A DNA stretch of 56,485 nucleotides from Lentzea flava (GCF_014648475.1 NZ_BMRE01000052.1:1-56485), one strand, 5' to 3'. Positions 15,311 through 23,948 are shown, counted from the stretch's first letter. The notes: generated from the sequence alone by a model not told the origin. Translations and numbers: made by a program.

Positions 15311-16156
15311 GTGAGTCCTGTATCCGGTTCAGGCCGTCTTGTTCTGGCAGCCACCCCTCTCGGGGACATCCGCGACGCTTCCGCGCGCCTGGTCGAGGCG
15401 CTGGAGACAGCCGACGTGATCGCCGCGGAGGACACCCGGCGGTTGCACAGTCTCGCGGCCGCGCTGCAGGTCAAGCCGTCCGGACGGGTGATCAGCTTCT
15501 ACGACCAGGTGGAGACCGCACGCCTTCCGGGGCTGCTGGAATCGCTGCACAACGGCGAGACCGTGCTGCTCGTGACGGACGCCGGGATGCCGTCCGTGTC
15601 GGATCCCGGATATCGACTGGTCGCCGCGTGTGTCGAGCAGGACCTCAAGGTCACCTGCCTGCCGGGACCGTCCGCCGTGACGACCGCGCTCGCCGTGTCC
15701 GGTCTGCCCAGCGACCGGTTCGCGTTCGACGGCTTCCCGCCGCGCAAGTCCGGTGAGCGGAAGCGTTGGTTCGCGCCGCTCGCCAGCGAGCAACGCACGG
15801 TCGTCTTCTTCGAGGCACCCCATCGGCTCGCAGACACGCTCGCGGACGCCGTCGAGGTGCTCGGACCGGATCGCAACGCCGCGGTCTGCCGTGAGCTGAC
15901 CAAGAAGTACGAAGAGGTCGTGCGGGGGACTCTCGCCGAGCTCGCCGAGTGGGCCGTGGAAGGCGCCCGCGGCGAGATCACCGTGGTGCTCGGCCCCGCC
16001 CCGGCGGAGGACAAGCCCGACCTGGAGACGCTGGTCGCCGAGGTCAAGCAGCGCGTGGCGGACGGGGAGCGGCTGAAGTCGGCCGCCGCCGAGATCGCGG
16101 AGGCGGCCGGGATCAGCAAGAAGGTCCTCTACGACGCGGCGATCAAATCAAGCTGA
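15311..16156 (+). CDS. rsmI: 16S rRNA (cytidine(1402)-2'-O)-methyltransferase
   Basis: The 281-residue protein belongs to the tetrapyrrole-methylase-fold RsmI family, which methylates the ribose of C1402 in 16S rRNA using S-adenosylmethionine. Conserved blocks are GRLVLAATPLGDIRDASARL, AAEDTRRL, VISFYDQ, VLLVTDAGMPSVSDPGYRLV, LPGPSAVTTALAVSGLP and FDGFPPRKSGERKRW. A C-terminal helical segment (TLVAEVKQRVADGERLKSA) resembles the family's C-terminal HTH-like extension. Length is normal. It is divergent from pmt, as in mycobacteria, and its end overlaps the convergent ABC permease gene by nine bases. Confidence 0.92.
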   Translation: MSPVSGSGRLVLAATPLGDIRDASARLVEALETADVIAAEDTRRLHSLAAALQVKPSGRVISFYDQVETARLPGLLESLHNGETVLLVTDAGMPSVSDPGYRLVAACVEQDLKVTCLPGPSAVTTALAVSGLPSDRFAFDGFPPRKSGERKRWFAPLASEQRTVVFFEAPHRLADTLADAVEVLGPDRNAAVCRELTKKYEEVVRGTLAELAEWAVEGARGEITVVLGPAPAEDKPDLETLVAEVKQRVADGERLKSAAAEIAEAAGISKKVLYDAAIKSS

Positions 16157-16861
16157 CTCGCGGTGGAACGTGCGGACGCCGTAGAAGACGCCGGTCAGCA
16201 CCAGCGCCGACACCGAGATCAGCCCGAGCAGCACCGAGCCCGTGTTGAAGATCGACCGCTCGGCGTCGACGACGTGCGCCAACGGGTTGACCCGAGACAG
16301 CCAGTAGAGCCACCGCGGGCCGTTGGACATCGGCAGCAGCACGCCGGAGAGCAGCATCAACGGCACGATGGTCGACGACAGCACGGACGCGAAGACGTAC
16401 TCCAGCTTCACCTTCAACGCGATCGCGTACGACGCCGACCCGATGGCGATGCCGAGCAACGCCACCAACCCGAGGCCGAGCAGGACGTCGCCTGCCGATG
16501 CCCGGAACCCGAACAGCATCGCGGCGAGCACGATCAGCAGACCCTGCACGACCAGCAGCACCACGTCCTTGCCGACCCTGCCGACGAGCAGCGCGACCCG
16601 GCTGACCGGCGTGACCCGCAGCCGTTCCATCACACCCGTCCGCACCTCCGGCAGCAGCGAGAAGCCCGCGTAGGCGGTGCCGAACAGCGCGAGCTGCACC
16701 AGCAGACCCGGGACGAACCACTGCCAGCCGGAGTCGCCGAGCAGCGGTCCGAAGAGCGCCAGGTAGAGCAACGGCTGAGCGAGCCCGAAGACCACCGCGA
16801 CGGGGTTGCGCACCACCGGCAGCATCACGCGGGCGAAGACGAGCCAGGTGTCACGCAGCAT
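16148..16861 (-). CDS. ABC-2 type exporter permease (DrrB-like)
   Basis: The 237-residue membrane protein has about six transmembrane helices and the ABC-2 fold: VFGLAQPLLYLALFGPLLGD, a cytoplasmic turn with EVRTGVMERLRVTPVSR, and near the C-terminus VPLMLLSGVLLPMSNGP followed by RVNPLAHVVDA. It forms the export channel with the ATPase encoded just upstream, whose gene it overlaps by 11 bases. Exporters of this family move hydrophobic drugs or lipids; the substrate is unknown. Confidence 0.85.
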   Translation of the reverse strand: MLRDTWLVFARVMLPVVRNPVAVVFGLAQPLLYLALFGPLLGDSGWQWFVPGLLVQLALFGTAYAGFSLLPEVRTGVMERLRVTPVSRVALLVGRVGKDVVLLVVQGLLIVLAAMLFGFRASAGDVLLGLGLVALLGIAIGSASYAIALKVKLEYVFASVLSSTIVPLMLLSGVLLPMSNGPRWLYWLSRVNPLAHVVDAERSIFNTGSVLLGLISVSALVLTGVFYGVRTFHRESA

Positions 16862-17783
16862 TGGCTTCCTCCCTCAGGGAACGGCCGGTCATGGTCAGGA
16901 AGACGTCGTCCAGCGTCGGCCGGTGGACCTGGACCGAGTGCAGCTCGACGCCGATCTGGTCGAGGTCGCGCAGCAACGCGGGCAGCGCGCGGTCGCCGTC
17001 CGGGATGCGGAAGTTGACCTTCTCGCCGTCCACGACCGCGTTCTCGAACTTCGTGGCGACGAGCGAGGCCTGCGGTGTGCCGAGCACGACCAGGTCGCCG
17101 GAGACGCTGTTCTTCAGCTCGTCCGGTGAGCCCTCGCCGACGATCGAGCCGTGGTCGATCACCAGCAGCCGGTCGCTGAGGAAGTCGGCCTCGTCGAGGT
17201 AGTGCGTGGTCAGGAAGACCGTGGTGCCGTCGGCCTTGAGCTGTTTGACGTGGTCCCACAGGTTGCGGCGGCTCTGCGGGTCGAGCGCGGTCGACGGCTC
17301 GTCCAGGAACAGCAGCCGCGGGTCGTGCAGCACGCCCATCGCGATGTCGAGCCGGCGCTGCTGCCCGCCGGACAGCGTGATCACCGCTCGCTTCTCCATG
17401 CCCTGCAGCTCGAACCGTTCGAGCAGGTCGCCGACCTTCCTGCGGGTCTCGTGCTTTCCCAGGCCGTAGAACCGGGCCTGGAACGCGAGCTCCTCTGCGA
17501 CCCGTTGGTCGGCGCTCGCGCCGTTCTTCTGCCCGACGTAGCCGATGTTGCGGCGCACTCCGGCCGGGTCGGTCAGCAGGTCGTGCCCGGCGATGACCGC
17601 CTCGCCCGCCGTGGGCTGCAGCAGCGTCGTGAGCATGCGCAACGTCGTGGACTTGCCGGCGCCGTTCGGGCCGAGAAACCCGACGAGCTCCCCAACCGCA
17701 ACGTCGATGTCGACCCCGCGGACCGCGTCCACGGGACCGAGCTTCGTCGTGAACCGGCGCGCGAGGCCGCGTGCCTTGATCAT
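16851..17783 (-). CDS. ABC exporter ATPase (DrrA-like)
   Basis: The 310-residue ATPase shows the Walker A loop GPNGAGKST, Q-loop in GYVGQKNGASADQ, signature TLSGGQQRRLDIAMG, Walker B LLFLDEPSTALDP and the switch His in LTTHYLDEA. A C-terminal extension with PTLDDVFLTMTGRSL is typical of the daunorubicin-resistance DrrA subfamily. It powers the permease encoded next. ATG 17783 is chosen for the strong AGGGGG before it; an upstream in-frame GTG/ATG at 17804 lies inside the operator region. The promoter region carries two PadR-type palindromes, so repression by the adjacent PadR regulator is likely. Confidence 0.88.
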   Translation of the reverse strand: MIKARGLARRFTTKLGPVDAVRGVDIDVAVGELVGFLGPNGAGKSTTLRMLTTLLQPTAGEAVIAGHDLLTDPAGVRRNIGYVGQKNGASADQRVAEELAFQARFYGLGKHETRRKVGDLLERFELQGMEKRAVITLSGGQQRRLDIAMGVLHDPRLLFLDEPSTALDPQSRRNLWDHVKQLKADGTTVFLTTHYLDEADFLSDRLLVIDHGSIVGEGSPDELKNSVSGDLVVLGTPQASLVATKFENAVVDGEKVNFRIPDGDRALPALLRDLDQIGVELHSVQVHRPTLDDVFLTMTGRSLREEANAA

Positions 17784-17796
17784 GACCGAACCCCCT

Positions 17797-17814
17797 CTAG
17801 TCAAGTTTGACTAG
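17797..17814. promoter_or_regulatory. PadR-type operator 1
   Basis: CTAGTCAA-GT-TTGACTAG is a perfect 8-bp palindrome 14 bases upstream of the exporter ATPase start. An almost identical site follows at 17828-17845. The PadR regulator encoded immediately upstream is the natural ligand. Confidence 0.75.
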
Positions 17815-17827
17815 AGGGTAGACGGAA

Positions 17828-17845
17828 CTATTCAAGTTTGACTAG
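17828..17845. promoter_or_regulatory. PadR-type operator 2
   Basis: CTATTCAA-GT-TTGACTAG repeats operator 1 with one changed base, 31 bases away (three helical turns). It overlaps the stop codon of padR at 17842-17844. Confidence 0.7.
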
Positions 17846-18393
17846 TCCTTGAGCGCGTACGCGCCGGCCTCCAGGCGCTCGATCAGCTCCTGCGTCCAGC
17901 GCACCTGGCCTTCGAGGTGGACGAGCCACAGCCGGAACAGCTCGCCGACGTGCTCGGGCTTGCCCATCTCCGGCATCGACGTGACACCGTGCCGCGTCGG
18001 CGCGAGTTGCCCCTCCAGCCCGGCCAGCCGGTTCTTCAGCAGCACGACCGCCTGCTTGCGGGGGACGAGGTTGAGCATCGCCACGGCGGCGGAGACCTCG
18101 TCGTTGCCGGCGGTCGCGTCGGCGAGCGCGTGGGCCAACAGGTCCTGGAGCTCGTGCTCACCGGCCGCGGTGATCTTGTAGGTGGTGCGGGCGGGACCCT
18201 CGCCCGATTCCGTGCCGACCGGCTCCAGCAGGCCGTCCCTGGCCAGCGACTTCAGCGCGTGGTAGATCGAGCCCGGCTGCACGTTCGCCCACTGGTCCGC
18301 CGCCCACGACTTCAGCTCGCGGCGCACCACGTAGCCGTGTGCCTCGCCGACGAGCTTGACCACGCCGAGCACCAGCATCCTGGTCGCGGACAA
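17842..18393 (-). CDS. PadR-family transcriptional regulator
   Basis: The 183-residue protein has the PadR winged-helix domain at its N-terminus: MLVLGVVKLVGEAHGYVV, then WANVQPGSIYHALKSLARDG and EGPARTTYKITAAGEHEL. The C-terminal half is a helical dimerisation domain (HVGELFRLWLVHLEGQVRWT). PadR proteins repress exporter genes and release on ligand binding. The gene is directly upstream of the exporter it probably controls, and one operator overlaps its own 3' end. I prefer the TTG at 18393, which has GGGAGG six bases upstream; the ATG at 18378 is an alternative. Confidence 0.82.
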   Translation of the reverse strand: MSATRMLVLGVVKLVGEAHGYVVRRELKSWAADQWANVQPGSIYHALKSLARDGLLEPVGTESGEGPARTTYKITAAGEHELQDLLAHALADATAGNDEVSAAVAMLNLVPRKQAVVLLKNRLAGLEGQLAPTRHGVTSMPEMGKPEHVGELFRLWLVHLEGQVRWTQELIERLEAGAYALKD

Positions 18394-18435
18394 ACCGACC
18401 TCCCATGCAGTGAAAAGCGGCTGGCACCGCCTCCG

Positions 18436-18441
18436 TAGGCT
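18436..18441 (+). promoter_or_regulatory. -10 box for leaderless metG
   Basis: TAGGCT ends seven bases before the chosen ATG of metG. No Shine-Dalgarno sequence lies between, so transcription probably starts at the A of the start codon. Confidence 0.55.
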
Positions 18442-18447
18442 ATGTGC

Positions 18448-20241
18448 ATGAGTGCCTCCGTACTGACCGCGGTGGCCTGGCCTTACGCCAATGGCCCCCG
18501 GCACATCGGTCATGTCTCCGGTTTCGGTGTCCCGTCCGACGTCTTCTCCCGCTACATGCGAATGTCCGGACACCGGGTGCTCATGGTCAGCGGCACGGAC
18601 GAGCACGGCACACCCATCCAGGTGCAGGCCGAGAAGGAAGGGCTCACCGCCCGCGAGCTCGCCGACAAGTACAACCGCGTGATCGCGGAAGACCTCCAGG
18701 GCCTCGGCCTCTCCTACGACCTCTTCACCCGCACCACCACCGGCAACCACTACCAGGTGGTGCAGGACCTGTTCTCCGCGCTGTGGAAGAACGGCTACGT
18801 CGTCCCCAAGGTCGAGATGGGCGCCATCAGCCCGTCGACCGGCAGGACGCTGCCCGACCGCTTCATCGAGGGCACCTGCCCGATCTGCGGGTACGACGGC
18901 GCGCGCGGCGACCAGTGCGACAACTGCGGCAACCAGCTCGACCCGATCGACCTGAAGAACCCGCGCTCGCGGATCAACGGGGAGACGCCGAAGTTCGTCG
19001 AGACCGAGCACCTGTTCCTCGACCTGCCGTCGTTCATCGAGTCGCTGGGCGCGTGGATGGGCACGCGGACCGAGTGGCGGCCGAACGTGCTCAAGTTCTC
19101 GCAGAACCTGATCTCCGACCTGCGGCCGCGTGCGATCACCCGCGACCTCGACTGGGGTGTGCCGATCCCGCTCGACGGGTGGAGCGACCAGCCGATGAAG
19201 CGGTTCTACGTGTGGTTCGACGCGGTGATCGGCTACCTGAGCGCTTCCGTGGAGTGGGCACGGCGATCCGGGAACGACGACGCCTGGAAGGAGTTCTGGA
19301 CAGGTGACGCCCAGGGCTACTACTTCATGGGCAAGGACAACATCGTCTTCCACTCGCTGATCTGGCCGTCGCTGCTGCTGGGCCAGAACGGCGCGGGCGA
19401 CAAGGGCGGCGAGCCCGGCCGGTTCGGCACGCTGAACCTGCCGACCGAGGTCGTGTCGTCGGAGTACCTGACGATGAGCGGCTCGAAGTTCTCCACGTCG
19501 CGCGGCACCGTGATCTACGTCGGCGACTTCCTGAAGGAGTTCGGGCCGGACGCGCTGCGGTACTTCATCTCCGTCGCGGGTCCCGAGAACCAGGACACCG
19601 ACTTCACCTGGGAGGAGTTCGTCCGCAGGACGAACTTCGAGCTGGCGAACGAGTGGGGCAACCTGGTCAACCGCTCGATCTCGATGGCGCACAAGAACGT
19701 CGGCGCGATCCCGAAGGCGACGTCGCTGACTGCCGCCGACCACGAGCTGCTCGCGCAGTCGAAGGCGGCGTTCGAGACGGTCGGCGCGCACCTGCGCCGG
19801 TCGCGGTTCAAGCAGGCCTCCGGTGAGGCCATGCGCGTGATCTCCGCGGCGAACAAGTACCTGTCCGACCAGGAGCCGTGGAAGCTCAAGGACGACCCGG
19901 ACCGCCGCGACTCGGTGCTGCACACCGCGTTGCAGGTGGTGCAGGACGCGAACACGCTGATGACGCCGTTCCTGCCGCACTCCGCGCAGAAGGTGCACGA
20001 GGCACTGGGCGGCACGGGCGTGTGGGCCGCGCAGCCGCAGCTCACCGAGGTGCAGGACCTGGACGTCGCCGACCGCGAGTACCCGGTGCTGACCGGTGAC
20101 TACGCGAACGAGCAGGCGAAGTGGGAGTCGACGCCGATCGAGGTCGGCCGGCCGCTGGCCAAGCCGTCGCCGCTGTTCGCGAAGCTCGACCCGAAGCTGG
20201 GCGAGGTCGGGCCCGAGTGGGCCCCGATCGTCACCGACTAG
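18448..20241 (+). CDS. metG: Methionyl-tRNA synthetase
   Basis: The 597-residue class I synthetase charges tRNA-Met. The HIGH motif is intact at residues 19-22 (NGPRHIGHVSGFGVPSD). A zinc-binding insert with CPICGYDGARGDQCDNC follows, and the KMSKS loop is represented by SKFSTSRG near residue 350. The anticodon-binding domain begins with the EWGNLVNRS segment. The C-terminal dimerisation domain of some bacterial enzymes is absent, as usual in this lineage. An in-frame ATG at 18442 is six bases earlier, but the TAGGCT box fits a leaderless start at 18448. tatD follows after 13 bases, matching the mycobacterial gene order. Confidence 0.95.
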   Translation: MSASVLTAVAWPYANGPRHIGHVSGFGVPSDVFSRYMRMSGHRVLMVSGTDEHGTPIQVQAEKEGLTARELADKYNRVIAEDLQGLGLSYDLFTRTTTGNHYQVVQDLFSALWKNGYVVPKVEMGAISPSTGRTLPDRFIEGTCPICGYDGARGDQCDNCGNQLDPIDLKNPRSRINGETPKFVETEHLFLDLPSFIESLGAWMGTRTEWRPNVLKFSQNLISDLRPRAITRDLDWGVPIPLDGWSDQPMKRFYVWFDAVIGYLSASVEWARRSGNDDAWKEFWTGDAQGYYFMGKDNIVFHSLIWPSLLLGQNGAGDKGGEPGRFGTLNLPTEVVSSEYLTMSGSKFSTSRGTVIYVGDFLKEFGPDALRYFISVAGPENQDTDFTWEEFVRRTNFELANEWGNLVNRSISMAHKNVGAIPKATSLTAADHELLAQSKAAFETVGAHLRRSRFKQASGEAMRVISAANKYLSDQEPWKLKDDPDRRDSVLHTALQVVQDANTLMTPFLPHSAQKVHEALGGTGVWAAQPQLTEVQDLDVADREYPVLTGDYANEQAKWESTPIEVGRPLAKPSPLFAKLDPKLGEVGPEWAPIVTD

Positions 20242-20254
20242 TGCCTGAAAACAA

Positions 20255-21076
20255 GTGACTGACAAGCGCGAACGACCGCCGGTGCCGGAAGCTCTTCCGG
20301 CACCGGTGATCGACGCCCACACGCATCTCGACGCGTGCGGGGCTGTCGACGCCGCCGGTGTGGCCGAGCTGCTGGACCGGGCCAACGCCGCCGGGGTCTC
20401 GCACGTGATCACCGTGGCGGACGATCTGAAGGCCGCGCAGTGGGCCGCCGAGGCGTCCACTTGGGACCCGAGGGTGTACGCCGCGGTGGCCGTGCACCCG
20501 ACGCGCACCTCCACGTTCGGTGATGTCGAGAAGGCCGAACTGGAGCGGCTGGCCGTCCAGCCCCGTGTGGTGGCGATCGGCGAGACCGGTCTCGACTACT
20601 ACTGGGACTACTCGCCGCCGGCTGCCCAGCACGAGGCTTTCCGTTGGCACATCGACCTTTCCAAGCGCGTCGGGAAGCCGTTGATGATCCACGACCGGGA
20701 CGCGCACGAGGACATCCTCAAGGTGCTGGAGGCGGAGGGCGCACCGTCCACTGTGGTCTTCCACTGCTTCTCCGGCGACGCGGACTTCGCCCGGCGGTGC
20801 GTCGACGCGGGCTACGTGCTGTCGTTCGCGGGCCCGGTGACGTTCAAGAACGCCCGCGCCCTGCAGGAGGCGGCCCGGCTCGTGCCACGGGATCAGCTCC
20901 TGGTGGAGACCGACGCGCCGTTCCTGACGCCGCATCCGTTCAGGGGACGGCCAAACGAACCCTATTGTGTGAATTACACAGTTCGCGATCTGGCCACGCT
21001 GCGTGGCGAAGATCTTTCTGAACTCTGCGTCGCAGTCACCCGTAATGCTCAACGAGTGTTCGGACTCGACTACTGA
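20255..21076 (+). CDS. tatD: TatD-family metal-dependent deoxyribonuclease
   Basis: The 273-residue protein is a TIM-barrel hydrolase. Metal ligands appear in VIDAHTHLDACG (H-x-H), in AIGETGLDYYWDYS (Glu), in LMIHDRDAHED and VVFHCFSGD (His), and in LLVETDAPFLTPHPFRG (Asp). TatD enzymes act as 3'-5' exonucleases in DNA repair and degradation of damaged nucleic acid. It starts at GTG 20255 after metG and is followed by the long rpfB leader. Length is normal for the family. Confidence 0.92.
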   Translation: MTDKRERPPVPEALPAPVIDAHTHLDACGAVDAAGVAELLDRANAAGVSHVITVADDLKAAQWAAEASTWDPRVYAAVAVHPTRTSTFGDVEKAELERLAVQPRVVAIGETGLDYYWDYSPPAAQHEAFRWHIDLSKRVGKPLMIHDRDAHEDILKVLEAEGAPSTVVFHCFSGDADFARRCVDAGYVLSFAGPVTFKNARALQEAARLVPRDQLLVETDAPFLTPHPFRGRPNEPYCVNYTVRDLATLRGEDLSELCVAVTRNAQRVFGLDY

Positions 21077-21378
21077 GATGCGATCTAAGACGAACGGAGC
21101 AAGAGGTTCCTACCCCCATGGGGTGACTGAGGTCACAACATTGGCGGGGGTGTTTGCGCAACGTGCGCGACCCCGTTACTGTCCCGTGACCGTGCCACCG
21201 AAGCCGACCTTGTCGGTTAGGGGCACGCCCGCAGTCGGGGCGGGACCGAAGCCAGAAGCGCGAAGAAGCGAGACCACGTAGGAGGAGTTGCCGGGAACCT
21301 TCGAGCTCCAACTCGAATGATCTTGTCAACGCCAACTGTGCGGTGGCCTCGAGCTTCCGCAATGGAGGTATCGACCCA
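21077..21378 (+). promoter_or_regulatory. Long rpfB upstream region with promoter and probable structured leader
   Basis: A sigma-70-like promoter is seen: TTGCGC at 21154-21159, 17 bases, TACTGT at 21177-21182. This gives a leader of about 190 bases before the GTG at 21379. The leader has several self-complementary stretches (GTGCCAC with GGGGCAC near 21190-21230). rpf genes in actinobacteria are known to have regulatory leaders, including c-di-AMP riboswitches at rpfA and an attenuator at M. tuberculosis rpfB. I could not find the conserved c-di-AMP-aptamer segments here, so the type of control is open. Confidence 0.5.
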
Positions 21379-22791
21379 GTGTCTGGTAGCGACAGAACTG
21401 CCGCTCCGTACGACTTCAACGAGGACACCGACTGGTTCACGCCGGTCGGGATGACCACGGCCACCGCGGTCGCCGATCCTCACCCGAGCTTTCCCGCCGG
21501 TGCGCTGACCATCACGCCCGCGGACGTGCTCGAGGTGCTCGGCCCGGACGCCGACGACCTGCTCGCCACGGCCAACGTCGACGTCGACGAGCTGATCCGG
21601 CTCATCAACGCCGAGACGACGATCATGCCGCCCCTCGTCCTCCCGTCGGAGGAAGAGGAGAAGAAGGACCCGCAGCTCCTCGTCACGGCCGTCTCGTCCT
21701 GGAAGCGCCGCTTCCTCAAGGGCGCGGTCGCCGCGGTTCTCGTCTCGATCTCCGGTGGCGGCGTCACCGCCATGGCGATGGACAAGTCGCTGACCGTCGA
21801 CGTCGACGGCGCCCTCCAGACCGTCCACTCCTACGAGGGCACGGTCGGCGAGGTCCTGGCGGAGGAAGGCATCGTCGTCGGTGAGCACGACGCCCTCTCC
21901 CCGTCGCTGAACGCCCCGATCTCCGACGGCGGCAAGATCACCCTCGACCGCGGCCGCCTCGTCAAGATGAGCATCGACGGGCAGGCCCGCGAGGACTGGG
22001 TCCGCTCCATCACCGTCGAGGAAGCCGCCCGCCAGGCAGGCGTCCCGACCGAGGGTGCCTGGTTCTCCGCACCGGGCGACAAGGACATCCCCCTCGAGGG
22101 CATGAACCTCGAGATCAAGACCCGCAAGACCATCAAGCTCTTCGACGGCGCCAACCCGGTCCGCGAGATCCAGACCACCGCCGTCACGGTCGACGAGCTG
22201 CTGAAGAACGAGAACCTCACCCTCGGCCCGGAGGACGCGGTCGCCTCCGGCACCGACGTGAAGCTCGCCACGGGCGCCGAGGTCTACATCTCCCGCACCG
22301 GCGTCACGGTCATCAACGTGAACGAGCCGGTCGCCCCGCCCGTCGAGAAGACCAACGACCCGAACATGAACGCGGGCGAGCAGAAGGTCACCGACCCCGG
22401 CGAGGCCGGCGAGCAGATCTCGACCTACCGCGTGACCGTGAAGAACGGCAAGGAGATCAGCCGCGAGAAGATCGGCGGCAAGGTCACCAAGGAGCCGAAG
22501 CCCAAGAAGATCACCGTGGGCACCAAGCCGCTGCCCGACGGTGCCATCTGGGACCGCCTCGCCCAGTGCGAGGCAGGCGGCAACTGGGCCATCAACACGG
22601 GCAACGGCTACTACGGCGGCCTCCAGTTCGACGCGAGCACCTGGCGCGCCTACGGCGGCACGGCCTACGCCGCGCTGCCCCACCAGGCCACCCGCGAACA
22701 GCAGATCGCCATCGCCACCAAGCTGCGCGACGGCCGCGGCGGCACCTACTCGGCCTGGCCGGGCTGCCGCGCCAAGCTGGGCCTGCCGTAA
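21379..22791 (+). CDS. rpfB: Resuscitation-promoting factor RpfB
   Basis: The 470-residue protein is a membrane-anchored muralytic enzyme that cleaves peptidoglycan and helps dormant cells resume growth. In order: a cytoplasmic N-terminus of about 100 residues, a transmembrane helix (FLKGAVAAVLVSISGGGV), three DUF348 ubiquitin-like repeats (beginning SLTVDVDGALQTVHSYEG), a G5 domain (around EQISTYRVTVKNGKEISR), and a C-terminal transglycosylase-like domain. The last has the catalytic Glu in RLAQCEAGGNWAINTGNG and the paired Cys in SAWPGCRAKLGL. GTG 21379 is preceded by TGGAGG. An upstream in-frame start would extend into the leader. The cytoplasmic part is longer than in M. tuberculosis RpfB. 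Confidence 0.93.
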   Translation: MSGSDRTAAPYDFNEDTDWFTPVGMTTATAVADPHPSFPAGALTITPADVLEVLGPDADDLLATANVDVDELIRLINAETTIMPPLVLPSEEEEKKDPQLLVTAVSSWKRRFLKGAVAAVLVSISGGGVTAMAMDKSLTVDVDGALQTVHSYEGTVGEVLAEEGIVVGEHDALSPSLNAPISDGGKITLDRGRLVKMSIDGQAREDWVRSITVEEAARQAGVPTEGAWFSAPGDKDIPLEGMNLEIKTRKTIKLFDGANPVREIQTTAVTVDELLKNENLTLGPEDAVASGTDVKLATGAEVYISRTGVTVINVNEPVAPPVEKTNDPNMNAGEQKVTDPGEAGEQISTYRVTVKNGKEISREKIGGKVTKEPKPKKITVGTKPLPDGAIWDRLAQCEAGGNWAINTGNGYYGGLQFDASTWRAYGGTAYAALPHQATREQQIAIATKLRDGRGGTYSAWPGCRAKLGLP

Positions 22792-22823
22792 ACCCGCACC
22801 TCTCTTCGTTCCCGATGAGGCCG

Positions 22824-22852
22824 CTTCTGGTTCGCCAGGGGCGGTCTTCGTC
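22824..22852 (+). terminator. Hairpin after rpfB
   Basis: CCGCTTCTGG and CCAGGGGCGG, separated by TTCG, form a stem with a two-base internal mismatch. It lies about 35 bases after the rpfB stop and is followed by TCTTCG. Confidence 0.55.
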
Positions 22853-22921
22853 GTGTGCGAGCCGGGCAGGGCGATCCACCCGACCGACCCACCCCCAACC
22901 CCAACCTGCGAGAATGCTCCG

Positions 22922-23761
22922 GTGAGTCTGCTGGGACCTGCCGAAGTGAGACGTCTGGCCGAAGAGCTGGGCATCCGGCCAACCAAGAAACTGGGCCAGA
23001 ACTTCGTGCACGACCCCAACACGGTCCGCAAGATCGTCGCCGCGGCTGAGCTCACGCCGGACGACGTCGTCCTGGAGGTCGGCCCTGGCCTGGGCTCGCT
23101 CACCCTCGCCCTCCTGCCCAGCGCGAAGCAGGTGGTGGCCGTCGAGATCGACCCGCCGCTGGCCGAACGCCTCCCGCAGACCGCGCGCGAGATGGACCCC
23201 GAGAACGCGGACAAGCTGCACGTCGTCCTCAAGGACGCCATGAAGATCACTCGAGCCGACCTCGTGGTCCAGCCCACCGCGATCGTGGCCAACCTGCCGT
23301 ACAACGTCGCCGTCCCGGTGGTCCTGCACCTCCTGAACGAGCTCCCGACCCTCGACAAGGGCCTCGTGATGGTGCAGGCCGAGGTGGCCGACAGAATGGC
23401 AGCGAAGCCGGGCAGCAAGATCTACGGCGTGCCCAGCGTGAAGCTCGCGTGGTACGCGGAAGCGAGGAAGGCGGGCCCGGTCGGCAGGAACGTCTTCTGG
23501 CCGGCTCCCAATGTGGACTCGGGCCTGGTCTCCTTCCACCGCCACGAAAAGCCGCTGTCCACAGTGGACAAGACCAGGCTCTTCGCGATCGTCGACGCCG
23601 CCTTCGCGCAACGCCGCAAAACCCTCAGGGCGGCCCTCAAGGGCTGGGCGGAAAGCGAGACCGTCAACGTCGACGAGCTGCTCCAGAAGGCGGGCATCGA
23701 CCCGCAGTCCAGGGGCGAGCAGCTGAGCGTGATCGACTTCATCCGGATCGCGGAGGTCTAG
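22922..23761 (+). CDS. ksgA: 16S rRNA dimethyladenosine transferase
   Basis: The 279-residue protein (KsgA/RsmA) dimethylates A1518 and A1519 in 16S rRNA, a late step of 30S assembly. Family motifs are GIRPTKKLGQNFVHDPNTV, the SAM-binding LEVGPGLGSLTLAL, VEIDPPLAERL and the catalytic NLPYNVAVPV. The C-terminal helical domain (AFAQRRKTLRAALKGW) is complete. I chose GTG 22922: GAGAAT ends seven bases before it, suiting a leaderless transcript, and the frame upstream is antisense debris. It keeps the conserved position between rpfB and ispE, but here methionine transport genes separate it from ispE. Confidence 0.95.
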   Translation: MSLLGPAEVRRLAEELGIRPTKKLGQNFVHDPNTVRKIVAAAELTPDDVVLEVGPGLGSLTLALLPSAKQVVAVEIDPPLAERLPQTAREMDPENADKLHVVLKDAMKITRADLVVQPTAIVANLPYNVAVPVVLHLLNELPTLDKGLVMVQAEVADRMAAKPGSKIYGVPSVKLAWYAEARKAGPVGRNVFWPAPNVDSGLVSFHRHEKPLSTVDKTRLFAIVDAAFAQRRKTLRAALKGWAESETVNVDELLQKAGIDPQSRGEQLSVIDFIRIAEV

Positions 23762-23850
23762 GCCGGGGATCCATCGGCCAACAGTGTGATCTGTCGAACG
23801 ATCCGGATTCTGGCTTGCGCAACCGAACGTGCGTCCGGTTGACTGCTAGT

Positions 23851-23942
23851 TGCCATCCGGAGCGACCGAGAGACCTGGCTCTTTGACGTCGCAGCAACCA
23901 CCCGCTGGATGCGGGCAGGTGCTAACGCCAGGACCGATGGAG
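23851..23942 (+). promoter_or_regulatory. SAM (S-box type) riboswitch
   Basis: The segment shows the conserved S-box elements in order: GAGCGACCGAGAGACC, CTGGCTC, TTGACG, GCAGCAACC, a variable hairpin (CCCGC with GCGGG) and AGGTGCTAACGCCAGG. The closing P1 helix is CCATC at 23853-23857 with GATGG at 23936-23940. It lies upstream of metNIQ, the usual target, so S-adenosylmethionine should lower transporter expression. The 3' strand of P1 overlaps the Shine-Dalgarno sequence of a leader peptide at 23949, suggesting translational control. Confidence 0.8.
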
Positions 23943-23948
23943 GATCAC

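Noticed and set aside
17842..20514. 890-codon open frame on the minus strand across padR and metG
   Set aside because: Only its last 183 codons are padR. The rest is antisense to metG, which has complete synthetase motifs; long antisense frames are common at this GC content.
21077..21378. c-di-AMP (ydaO-type) riboswitch upstream of rpfB
   Set aside because: Expected from other rpf genes, but I could not find the conserved aptamer segments; reported only as a leader of unknown type.
21217..23418. 733-codon open frame antisense to rpfB and ksgA
   Set aside because: Antisense shadow of two well-supported genes; no family resemblance.
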